From CAYRUZ01 sp964427895 (GTDB lineage Bacteria; Patescibacteriota; Gracilibacteria; Peribacterales; Peribacteraceae): a DNA stretch of 64,000 nucleotides. Each line of letters begins with the position of its first letter. The stretch's first letter is position 1. Positions 33,528-41,620 of this stretch are shown piece by piece. The position numbers and the translations under genes were made by a program. The notes below the pieces were generated by a model, which did no database searches, was not told the DNA's origin, and was given only the letters and a program-made list of their open reading frames with translations. The stretch spans positions 17,960-81,959 of the forward strand of contig CAYRUZ010000004.1 of assembly GCA_964427895.1 (NCBI GenBank). Reading direction: 5' to 3'.

Positions 33528-35063
33528 ATGCAACGCGGATACCGGGTCGGCTACGCGGCCATTGGCGGCATCATCGGCGGCTCCGCGGCACTGCACCTGC
33601 TGGCACCGACGCCAAGCACTGCATGGATGCTCATGATCGGAGGCGGATCCGTCGCGGTACTCGCCTCTTTCGTCACCCGCATGCGCATCGGCCTCCCCGT
33701 GTGCATGGGACTGCTCACGGCCCTCGCCGCCTGGCACCTGCAGGACAAGGCCGACCTTAACCCTCCGCAGGACACCATTGGCATTCCGGTCATCGTGGAA
33801 GGGCGGATCATCGATGCACCCGACCGGCGGTTCGGAAAGACGGCGTACGTGGTGGAGAGTGACGCATTTCACGGTTATGTTCGGGTGGATGCCGACAGCG
33901 AACCGCGGTTCAACGAAGGCGACGCCATACAAGTGGAGGGCGCGCTTCGGCGGCCGATGCCCGAGAGCTACCAGCGCTATCTCGCGTTGTCGAACATCGG
34001 CGTCATCCTGACGGCCGACCGTATCGACGTACTCACACCAAGGAGAACGACAAGCCTGACAACGGCTCTCCATGACCTGCGAGCGAACCTGGAAGAACGG
34101 ATCAACCGGATCTACCCCGAACCCCATGCGTCGCTGCTCGCCGGCCTCATACTCGGATCGCGGCGCGGAATGCCCAAGCACGTGGAGGACGAGATCACGG
34201 CGGTCGGACTGACGCACATCGTCGCGGTCTCGGGGTACAATGTCACGCTCGTGGCGACGACGGTGTTCTGCCTGCTGTGCTGGGTGCCGCTGACGGTACG
34301 GATTCTCGTGTCTGCGGTCGGCATTGCCTTGTTCGCCATTCTCACCGGAGGCGGGGCACCAGTCGTCCGCGCGGCCGTCATGGGATGTCTCGGCTTGGCG
34401 GCCCTCCTCTTCAGCCGCAAAACCGACGTGCGGCTATCCATCCTCTGGACTCTGTGTGTCCTGGGACTCTGGCATCCCCTGCAGCCGTGGCACGACATGG
34501 GATTCCAGCTCTCGTTCCTCTCGGTCATCGGCCTGGCGGAGTTCGGCCACCTTGTGCAACCGCTGACCGCCTACCTCCCGAACACCGCGGGTCTACGCGA
34601 GCAGATGACGACCACCCTGTCGGCGCAGATCACCACCACGCCCTGGATCGCCTGGATGTTCGGGCGCGTGTCGCTCATTTCGCCGCTGGCGAACGTCCTC
34701 GTCGCGCCCGCGATCCCGCTAGCCATGTTCCTCGGCATGATCAGCCTGGCCCTCAATCTCTTCTCCCCATTTCTGGCCCGGCTCGTCGGCATGCTCACCT
34801 GGGCGGCGCTGGAGTGGATCCTCAAGACGGCCGAAATATTGGCGGCAGTCCCCTACGCGACCATCAACGTGCAGGCCGGACCATGGTTCATCGCCTGCTA
34901 CTACGCGCTGCTCGTCGTGGTGTTCGTCCTGACTAAAACCGGTACCGGTAGAGCGTCTTCGTCCGACGCCACGCCCGCACCTGCACCGTCTCTTCGGGCT
35001 CAAGACCTGGCAGCGCGAATGCGTGCGTCACCACGATCGTCCCCGGCCGAAGCGTCCGCCTGA
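33528..35063 (+). CDS. comEC: ComEC/Rec2-type DNA uptake channel
   Basis: 511 aa, shorter than full ComEC because the C-terminal metallo-beta-lactamase domain is absent. An N-terminal membrane pair, the OB-like DUF4131 part (VIVEGRIIDAPD) and the Competence domain with LTHIVAVSGYNV (about 228-239) and GAPVVRAAVMG, then many membrane helices. In naturally competent bacteria ComEC carries single-stranded DNA across the membrane. The last 130 bases overlap the convergent methyltransferase gene, so the true C-terminus is a low-complexity Ala/Ser/Pro tail. Confidence 0.9.
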   Translation: MQRGYRVGYAAIGGIIGGSAALHLLAPTPSTAWMLMIGGGSVAVLASFVTRMRIGLPVCMGLLTALAAWHLQDKADLNPPQDTIGIPVIVEGRIIDAPDRRFGKTAYVVESDAFHGYVRVDADSEPRFNEGDAIQVEGALRRPMPESYQRYLALSNIGVILTADRIDVLTPRRTTSLTTALHDLRANLEERINRIYPEPHASLLAGLILGSRRGMPKHVEDEITAVGLTHIVAVSGYNVTLVATTVFCLLCWVPLTVRILVSAVGIALFAILTGGGAPVVRAAVMGCLGLAALLFSRKTDVRLSILWTLCVLGLWHPLQPWHDMGFQLSFLSVIGLAEFGHLVQPLTAYLPNTAGLREQMTTTLSAQITTTPWIAWMFGRVSLISPLANVLVAPAIPLAMFLGMISLALNLFSPFLARLVGMLTWAALEWILKTAEILAAVPYATINVQAGPWFIACYYALLVVVFVLTKTGTGRASSSDATPAPAPSLRAQDLAARMRASPRSSPAEASA

Positions 35064-35442
35064 AGGACGGCAGGAGTTTGCTCATGAGCGGCGGCGTGAG
35101 ATACAGGAAGATCACATCGGCGTCAGCGACGTCCATGGCCAGCGCGTTGTCGCGGGTCAGCCGCACGTATTGCCCCGACCACCAGATGCGCAACCGGCCC
35201 AAGAGCCAGATTGTCGGGACGATCTCGCACCCCTTGGCGACGATGCCGGGATACCGACGCTTCGCCTCGATGAGGAAACGCGCATCCCCCGCCCCGAGGT
35301 CGTAGATAACCTCCGCCCCCTTCAGTCGCGCCAGCGCGAACATCTGGTCCATGATCCGGGCGGGCGTCGGGACGTACGGGGCGCCGACGAAGAAATGGGA
35401 GACGCCCGTCAGCAGGACGCCAAGTACCACGAGGAACGCCAA
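34933..35442 (-). CDS. Membrane-anchored SAM methyltransferase
   Basis: 169 aa. N-terminal hydrophobic segment, then class I methyltransferase motif I in IYDLGAGDARFLIEA, acidic end of beta 2 (CEIV), and DADVIFLYLTP as motif post-II. It resembles the FAM173/ATPSCKMT-like or DOT1-like lysine methyltransferase group. The first classical start in the frame is TTG 35440-35442. A -10 TATCCT lies 6 nt before an in-frame ATC at 35470-35472, which would add ten residues completing the membrane helix. It overlaps the end of comEC by 131 bases. Confidence 0.75.
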   Translation of the reverse strand: MAFLVVLGVLLTGVSHFFVGAPYVPTPARIMDQMFALARLKGAEVIYDLGAGDARFLIEAKRRYPGIVAKGCEIVPTIWLLGRLRIWWSGQYVRLTRDNALAMDVADADVIFLYLTPPLMSKLLPSFRRTLRPGTIVVTHAFALPGLEPEETVQVRAWRRTKTLYRYRF

Positions 35443-35472
35443 GCCAAGGATGAGATCGACGAGAAGGATGAT

Positions 35473-35704
35473 GTCCCGAGGATACGCGAGCGCGCCTCAG
35501 CGCATAAGAGTGCACCTATCTTTCGAAGGCCAGCGGCATTACCGTGGCTGCCACCGGGACGGTAGTCGCCTGATGGTACTGGATGCGATCATGAGCCACA
35601 GGAAAAGCGCGGAAAACATATACGCTAGAGAGGACGACTGGAGCGCCCGTTACTTACATCTCGGCGCTGGAATGCCCAAAACATGACGTAAAGAGGATTC
35701 CGTT
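35473..35704. other. Gap of 230 bp with no clear gene
   Basis: Carries the -10 (TATCCT) of the divergent methyltransferase gene at its left end; otherwise I see no ORF with support, no hairpin terminator and no repeat. Confidence 0.4.
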
Positions 35705-37588
35705 GTGTCATATCGCCGGATGGATAGAGTGGGCAGGTTCACCATGCACCCCATCAAGGAGTACTTCGTCATCGGGGATCTGCATACAGCGGCTCTGGTT
35801 TCGTCGAACGGCTCGATCGACTGGTTGTGCCTCCCTTACTTCGATTCGCCGAGCATTTTCGCCAAGATCCTCGACGATAAGATCGGGGGATCGTTCTCGA
35901 TCACCGCCGAAGGTTTCGCGGCGGCGGCACGGTACGTCCCGGACACGCCGATCGTCGAAACGACGTTCGAGAAGGATGACGCCGCCTTCCTGGTGCGGGA
36001 TTTCATGCTCCCGCGTCCGACGGAGGAAGTGGTTCCCCACTACCTGGTACGCACCATCGTGGGCAAAAAAGGGTCGGCAACGGTGAAACTCACGTTCGAT
36101 CCGCGGCCGAACTACGCGCAGCACAGAACCATGTTCCGGATGCAGAACGGCCAATACAGTCTGCCCATCGACGACAGGACCCTCTGGTTGCATCTGCCAA
36201 AGAACGACGGAACGACGACGAAAGTGACCCGCACGGGCATCGATATAACGGTCAACATCAAGGAAGGGCAGACGAAACAGATCATCGTGGAGTACTCGGT
36301 CGCCTCACGCATCGCTTTATTGGACCGAGACCTCGAGCAGGAGACGCGGTCGTTCTGGAAAGGATGGCTCGCGCAGGGCACATTCTTCGATTACAACCGC
36401 GATTACCTCATCCGCAGCGCAATCACCCTCAAATTGATGCAGTTCTATCCGACGGGAGGCATCATCGCCGCCCCGACGACCTCTCTTCCGGAGGAAATCG
36501 GAGGCGTGCGCAACTGGGACTACCGCTTCGTCTGGATGCGCGACGCCACCTTCACGCTCTACGCGCTGTTCGTCCTGGGATACACCGACGAAGCGCGGAA
36601 ATTCTTCCGGTTCATCGAGATGATCGCCGACCACGCCAAGCGCTTCGACGGCGACGACTACGACTTGGATCTGGGATTGATGTACACCATCTGGGGACAA
36701 CCCCTCCAGGGAGAGCATACCTTGGCGCACCTGTCGGGCTACGCCGGCAGCCAGCCCGTGCGCGTGGGCAACGGGGCGGCCGACCAGTTCCAGCTCGACA
36801 TGTACGGATCGGTCATCGACGCCTACTACTTCATGAGCAAGCGCGGCCTGCCGATCTCCGAAGATGGCCGCGGGGTGGTCCGCATGCTCGTGCGGGGAAT
36901 CGCCGCCAATTGGCAACGGAAGGACAGCGGCATTTGGGAGGTGCGCGGCGGCGACCAGGATTTCACGTACAGCAAGGTGATGGCGTGGATGGGCGTTGAA
37001 CGTGCCCTGCGCCTGGCGGACCAGCTGCAGCTGACCGACGCCGAGAAGGCCTCGTGGACGACGCTGAAGGAGGAGATAGAGAAGTGGATTTGGGATCACT
37101 GCTGGGACAGCGAGCGAAAGACCTTCAAGCAACACGCAGGGACCGAGGCGCAGGACGCCACGAACTTCATGTTCGTCCTGCTCAACTTCATCAGCCGCCA
37201 CGACGAACGCGCGAAGAAGATGATCGCCGAGACCCAGCGTGAGCTGACGAAGGAAGAATTGTACGTCTACCGCTACCTCGTCGATGACGGCCTGTCCGGC
37301 GGCGAAGGCGCGTTCATCTTTTGTATGTTCTGGCAGATCGCCGCTCTGGCGGCGGTCGGGCGCGGACACGAAGCGGAAAAGCTGCTCAAGCGCGTGGAGG
37401 GATTCATGCCCGTCAGCGGACTGCTGGCGGAGGAAGTGGATCCCAAGACGGGCGACTACTTGGGCAACCACCCGCAGGCGTTCTCCCACATCGGCTACAT
37501 CCTCAGCGCGTACTACATCCACCGCTACATGGATAAATCGCCCCAGCCGGGCGAGGCGCTCACGGAACCGACCAAGAAGCAGGCCTAG
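35705..37588 (+). CDS. GH15 glucoamylase/trehalase-like hydrolase
   Basis: 627 aa. N-terminal beta domain with the family opening IKEYFVIGDLHTAALVSSNGSIDWLC and the (alpha/alpha)6 catalytic part with NWDYRFVWMRDATFTL. The general acid is in GIWEVRGG (about 412) and the base in EEVDPKTGDYLGNHPQAF (about 577). GH15 enzymes cleave alpha-glucosidic bonds of dextrins or trehalose. The GTG at 35705 has GAGG 8 nt upstream; ATG 35720 and ATG 35744 are alternatives. First gene of the carbohydrate block. Confidence 0.92.
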   Translation: MSYRRMDRVGRFTMHPIKEYFVIGDLHTAALVSSNGSIDWLCLPYFDSPSIFAKILDDKIGGSFSITAEGFAAAARYVPDTPIVETTFEKDDAAFLVRDFMLPRPTEEVVPHYLVRTIVGKKGSATVKLTFDPRPNYAQHRTMFRMQNGQYSLPIDDRTLWLHLPKNDGTTTKVTRTGIDITVNIKEGQTKQIIVEYSVASRIALLDRDLEQETRSFWKGWLAQGTFFDYNRDYLIRSAITLKLMQFYPTGGIIAAPTTSLPEEIGGVRNWDYRFVWMRDATFTLYALFVLGYTDEARKFFRFIEMIADHAKRFDGDDYDLDLGLMYTIWGQPLQGEHTLAHLSGYAGSQPVRVGNGAADQFQLDMYGSVIDAYYFMSKRGLPISEDGRGVVRMLVRGIAANWQRKDSGIWEVRGGDQDFTYSKVMAWMGVERALRLADQLQLTDAEKASWTTLKEEIEKWIWDHCWDSERKTFKQHAGTEAQDATNFMFVLLNFISRHDERAKKMIAETQRELTKEELYVYRYLVDDGLSGGEGAFIFCMFWQIAALAAVGRGHEAEKLLKRVEGFMPVSGLLAEEVDPKTGDYLGNHPQAFSHIGYILSAYYIHRYMDKSPQPGEALTEPTKKQA

Positions 37589-37606
37589 ATCCCGGAGAAA
37601 TTCTGA

Positions 37607-37612
37607 TACGAT
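37607..37612 (+). promoter_or_regulatory. -10 box of HAD gene
   Basis: Extended -10 TGATACGAT, 7 nt before ATG 37620. Confidence 0.5.
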
Positions 37613-37619
37613 GGCCCAG

Positions 37620-38282
37620 ATGACCAACGAGTTAGTGATCTTCGATTTCGACGGCGTTCTCGTCGAGACCGAACAGACGACCTTCGATTTCTACCAGGAA
37701 ATCCTGCCGAGTTACGGATTGTGCCTGTCGAAAGACGCGTTCCGCTTCAAGGTCGGCCGTAAATCGATCGACTTCCTCCGCGACGCGCTGGGGGAAAAAT
37801 TCAGCGAGGATCTCGCCGCCGTTCTCATCGAGGAGAAGCGTAAAGCCTTCCTCGCGGACGTGACGAAGTATCTCAAGCCGGTCGACGGCGCGTTCGACCT
37901 CCTGGAGCAGCTGAAGGACGACCGGATGAAGATGGTCATCGGATCGCAGAACGAAAAACCGCTTTTGGAGAAGGCCGTCGACGCATTCGGCATCCGCCAC
38001 TACTTCGCGGCGGTACTGTCGCTCCAGGACATCACGAAAAAGAAGCCCGACCCCGAGATCGTGCGGCTCGCCGCAGCGAGAGCGGGAGTGGACACGAACC
38101 GCTCGGTCGTCATCGAGGATTCTCCCCACGGACTGGAAGCGGCCCATGCCGCCGACAGCGCATGCGTTGGAATCACGACATCGTTCACGCGCGAACAGCT
38201 GTCCCCTCTTGCGGATCACGTCATCGATTCGATGCGCGAACTCAACCCGAGCTTCCTGCGGTCACTGCGCAGGCGCGCCTGA
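37620..38282 (+). CDS. HAD hydrolase, beta-phosphoglucomutase-like
   Basis: 220 aa. Motif I FDFDGVLVETE (nucleophile Asp and acid/base Asp), helical cap, motif II region IGSQNE, motif III Lys in KKKPDPEI, motif IV VIEDSPHGLEAAHAA. This set is typical of the beta-PGM/phosphatase subgroup; the context between GH15 and GT20 genes suggests a sugar phosphate substrate. Start ATG 37620 chosen from the -10 box rather than ATG 37611. Stop abuts that of the convergent fusion gene. Confidence 0.85.
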   Translation: MTNELVIFDFDGVLVETEQTTFDFYQEILPSYGLCLSKDAFRFKVGRKSIDFLRDALGEKFSEDLAAVLIEEKRKAFLADVTKYLKPVDGAFDLLEQLKDDRMKMVIGSQNEKPLLEKAVDAFGIRHYFAAVLSLQDITKKKPDPEIVRLAAARAGVDTNRSVVIEDSPHGLEAAHAADSACVGITTSFTREQLSPLADHVIDSMRELNPSFLRSLRRRA

Positions 38283-39728
38283 TCAGCGCGACGGGATCTT
38301 GCCGGGCAACTGCCGCAAGTGGAGCTCGCCATTTTGATCGAGGGAGTTGTCGATGACGGTCACCGGGCACCCGTCGATATAGGGTGATCCCGCGCCGTAC
38401 ATGCGGTCTTCGTACCCTTGGGTCATGCCCCAGCGGCGGCGCGCCTCGCGCTCTCCGCGCTTTCGCTTGTCACGCTCGTAGACGCGCATGTGGCGGACGG
38501 ACTCGTGGGCATTCACGTACACCAACTCATCAACAAGCCCGCGCTTGGCAAGTTCCGGTACGCCCACACCTTCGATGAAGAAGACGTTCCCTTCTTCGGA
38601 TGGTGCGGGCTGGACGTCCAGGACGCCGGACTTCTTATCCCGGTCTTGCTGGGTATAGACGCCTTCGATGTGCACAGGCCTGCCCGCGCTGAGTGCACGC
38701 AGCACCTGGTCGGCCTGATCGAAATCCCACCACAAGGCCTGGTCCTCGCGGCGCGTTCGCTCGTCAGGATCGATGCCCAACTCGTCGAGCCACTTGGCGC
38801 GGTCGGCCGAGGAAAGACGGAAGAAGGCATCCAATCCGATGGCGTGGCCGTTGAACTTGCGACAATTGAGGCCACTAAGCCTGTTCATCTCCTCCACCAA
38901 CAGCTTCGTAACGGTCGACTTGCCGGCTCCCGCGCGGCCGACGATGCCCACCACGCGGTTCTTGCCGGGCACGAAGAGCTTGTTTACGAGCGCCTGGATA
39001 TCCACGGGCCGGTAGTTCGCGGCCTCTTCAAGCTCTGCCAAAACCGCGCCGATCTGCATCGGATCGCTGATGATAGCCGCCCCCATACCGGCTTCTACCG
39101 CGGGGTACGCGTCTTTATCGGCCTCGTTGCCGATGGACATCATGGCCTGCGGATCGACGTCCAAATGCTCGGCAATCGATCGGAAGAAATTCGGATCGGG
39201 CTTGCACACGTCCAGTGTGTCCACGGCGAACAGGCGCAGGCGGCGCTGCAGGATTTCACGGGAAACGCCGAGTGCGGTCAGTACCTTCTCCACTGCCCGC
39301 AGAGGCGAATTGCTGGCAACCGCAACGCGCTTGTAGCGCGCGAGAAGACCGTCGATCGTCTGCAGCAGATCTGCATTGGGCTGGAAATACTCATGAGGCT
39401 GGTAGCCTTCGCCGCGGCCCTCGTGCCATTCGCGTGTTCCCATGCCCAGATGTTGCAGTGTTTGAGTCAATCCTGCACGCCCGATTCCCAAAGAAGCCCC
39501 CAGCGCTTTGCGCTGATCGGTGATGAAGCGGTCAACCTGCGTATCCGGCACGCCATGCTTCTCCAGCAGGAACTTGGCGTAAATGCCACGATCCACGGCT
39601 TGAGCATGGGCATGGTACTCGGGCTTCACGTAGAGCGTTCCGTCCATATCCAGAACGACCCCCTCGGGGCGCTGCATGGGATACGCGACGATGTCCGGGC
39701 TGGAAGTGGAGACGGAGGCACTGTTCAT
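38283..39728 (-). CDS. HAD phosphatase fused to P-loop kinase
   Basis: 481 aa with two enzymatic parts. Residues 20-230 are a HAD domain (VLDMDGTLY, SNSPLRAVEKV, CKPDPNFFRSI, GNEADKDAYPAVEAG). From about 258 there is a kinase domain: Walker A GRAGAGKST (about 265-273) and a region like uridine kinase/phosphoribulokinase (GLDAFFRLSSADRAKWL, DQADQVLRALSAGRPV), ending with a lid-like Arg-rich segment KRKRGEREARRRWG. The pairing suggests opposing phosphate chemistry on one substrate. Start ATG 39726-39728; 33 nt leader after TATCCT. Substrate unknown. Confidence 0.8.
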   Translation of the reverse strand: MNSASVSTSSPDIVAYPMQRPEGVVLDMDGTLYVKPEYHAHAQAVDRGIYAKFLLEKHGVPDTQVDRFITDQRKALGASLGIGRAGLTQTLQHLGMGTREWHEGRGEGYQPHEYFQPNADLLQTIDGLLARYKRVAVASNSPLRAVEKVLTALGVSREILQRRLRLFAVDTLDVCKPDPNFFRSIAEHLDVDPQAMMSIGNEADKDAYPAVEAGMGAAIISDPMQIGAVLAELEEAANYRPVDIQALVNKLFVPGKNRVVGIVGRAGAGKSTVTKLLVEEMNRLSGLNCRKFNGHAIGLDAFFRLSSADRAKWLDELGIDPDERTRREDQALWWDFDQADQVLRALSAGRPVHIEGVYTQQDRDKKSGVLDVQPAPSEEGNVFFIEGVGVPELAKRGLVDELVYVNAHESVRHMRVYERDKRKRGEREARRRWGMTQGYEDRMYGAGSPYIDGCPVTVIDNSLDQNGELHLRQLPGKIPSR

Positions 39729-39987
39729 ACTGGGACGGGAAGTTGATGAGGAGGCGCCCAAGGATAGCGGATGGAGGGGGGAAAAGCCTGAGCAAAATGG
39801 CACGTCTTTTCCCGCGTCGGCAGGGGTATGGGCCACAGCAGTATGCGCAGGCGGGAGACGCCGTCGACGAGGAGGAAAGGGATGCGGCAGGCACAGCAAA
39901 AAAATGGCTTACCTAAGTCGTAAAAAAGGTGGGCCGAAATGGGCTTCCCCTCGGGGAGGAACCCGCTACTCTGAGCGCGATTTTCCC
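39729..39987. other. Divergent intergenic region
   Basis: Between the HAD/kinase and GT20 genes. It holds a GC hairpin CCCC-TC-GGGG nested in TTCC/GGAA pairing (about 39940-39962). Otherwise no gene is visible. Confidence 0.4.
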
Positions 39988-40015
39988 TTGCCTTAATAAC
40001 TTTATACAATAATAT
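39988..40015 (+). promoter_or_regulatory. Promoter of the GT20-like gene
   Basis: TTGCCT (39988-39993), 16 bp, TAATAT (40010-40015), 6 nt before ATG 40022; AT-rich. Confidence 0.65.
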
Positions 40016-40021
40016 TCTAAT

Positions 40022-41620
40022 ATGCGCAACTCCCCCTCTACGGACGCCGACAACAGAAGCATCGTCTTCACTCATCCGTTCGATAACGCCCGCGCGCTGT
40101 TGCAAGGAGAGAGCGGAGGAGGCATGGGAACGGTCTTCGCCCGCGAGAAGGCTCACCGCTCCAAACTGGTGCATGCACTCGGACAATCGGTGCAGGACCT
40201 GACGGTTCTCTCGATGGACAAGGAGCCCTTTGAACTCCGCGACCTGGGCATGCGCGTCCAGCCAGTCGGGGAATTCTCGGAAGGCACGAACATCGGTGAT
40301 TTCTACTGGGACATCTACGACGACTACGACTGGAACCTCATCCTGCACCCCAACAGCGTGACGCTGCCGGGCCAGGATGCCGACTCCATCGTCCGCCTCT
40401 TCAAAGTCCAGACGGACTCCCGCGCGGCGATCGGCTCCTTCGATTTCGCCCGCGACTACATCCTCCAGCACGGAGTGACGGCGAAGAATCCGGGCGTGAA
40501 GCAGGAATTGGCCAAAAAGTTCGGCCCGCAGATCGAAGCGATCAAGCCGGGCTCGGTGGTGCACTGGTCGATGCACTCCATGCTCCGCGTGATGGGCCGG
40601 TATGCCGACGATCTGCGCGCCAAAGAGTGCTACCAGACCTACCACCACCACTTCCCGCTCGCCGACAACCTCATCCTTCATCCCGAAGGACAGACCGTCC
40701 TACGGACGATGTGCAAGATGGACGCCGTCTATTTCCACACGGAAGAAGACATCAGCAATTTCCTCCGTCAATGTCTGCAGTTGGGACTGACGCCTCCGAA
40801 GACGGTGTCCCGCTTCAAGCTCGGCATCGACAACGACACGATGGAAAGCGACGCACAACGCATCAACAAGGACACGTTCACCACGGAGATCAAAAACTAC
40901 GCCAATCTCCAGCCAGGGCAGAAGCGGTCCCTGGAGGCCATCGCGGAAGCCGAGACCCTGGAAATCCCCCATCAGTTCGTCTGCACGGACCGCATCGACA
41001 TGCACAAAGGTTCCGCGACCCTCATCAAGGGCGTGCGCCTCTTCCTGGAATCCCTCGGAAAGAATCCCTCGGACCTGGCGAAGGAATACCGGTTCTTTTT
41101 CTTCCATGAACTGTTCGACATCGCCGACTACGCCGACCATCGGCTGCGCCACCAGTACATCCAGTACTGCAAGGAGCTGTACGACGCCCTGGAGCGCGAT
41201 TTCCCGGGCGTGATCGTGGTCTCCCAGAGCATTCCCAAGGAAGCGATCCCCTGGGTGCTCCGCGGCAAAACGTACCTGAATGCATCGAACCACGACGGCA
41301 AGAACCTGTCGTCCATGGAGGCAACCTTCATGGCCGCCAAGGACGATCGCGACAACACCGAAGGATTGCCCTATGCCGAAGGAGGCGTGATCGTGGGTGG
41401 AGGAACGGGATACGCGAAGATCGTGAAAGACATGATGATGACTGACCTCTTGCATGTCGTCCAACCCGGAAATCCGGAGAGCATCGCGCAAAACATCCAC
41501 GCCGTCGTCCGGCTGAAGACGGAGTATCCCGGGCGCCTGCGCACCATGATGCGCGAGCTCAACGCCGAGGTCGTCATGAAGGAGTCGGATACGGTGATGC
41601 CCGAGCCGGTCGACGCTTAA
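40022..41620 (+). CDS. GT20-like glycosyltransferase (trehalose-phosphate synthase-like)
   Basis: 532 aa. Features echo OtsA-type enzymes: an acceptor/donor region HWSMHSMLRVMGRYADDL, VYFHTEEDISNFLRQC, the phosphate-binding DRIDMHKGSATLIKGVRLFLE (about 324-344, compare DRLDYTKG), and a C-terminal donor site SNHDGKNLSSMEATFMA (compare DGMNLV-EY). These support a GT-B fold enzyme transferring glucose to a sugar phosphate. Divergence is high, so the product (trehalose-6-P, glucosylglycerol-P or other) is open. Its stop overlaps that of the GH31 gene in a shared TTAA. Confidence 0.75.
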   Translation: MRNSPSTDADNRSIVFTHPFDNARALLQGESGGGMGTVFAREKAHRSKLVHALGQSVQDLTVLSMDKEPFELRDLGMRVQPVGEFSEGTNIGDFYWDIYDDYDWNLILHPNSVTLPGQDADSIVRLFKVQTDSRAAIGSFDFARDYILQHGVTAKNPGVKQELAKKFGPQIEAIKPGSVVHWSMHSMLRVMGRYADDLRAKECYQTYHHHFPLADNLILHPEGQTVLRTMCKMDAVYFHTEEDISNFLRQCLQLGLTPPKTVSRFKLGIDNDTMESDAQRINKDTFTTEIKNYANLQPGQKRSLEAIAEAETLEIPHQFVCTDRIDMHKGSATLIKGVRLFLESLGKNPSDLAKEYRFFFFHELFDIADYADHRLRHQYIQYCKELYDALERDFPGVIVVSQSIPKEAIPWVLRGKTYLNASNHDGKNLSSMEATFMAAKDDRDNTEGLPYAEGGVIVGGGTGYAKIVKDMMMTDLLHVVQPGNPESIAQNIHAVVRLKTEYPGRLRTMMRELNAEVVMKESDTVMPEPVDA

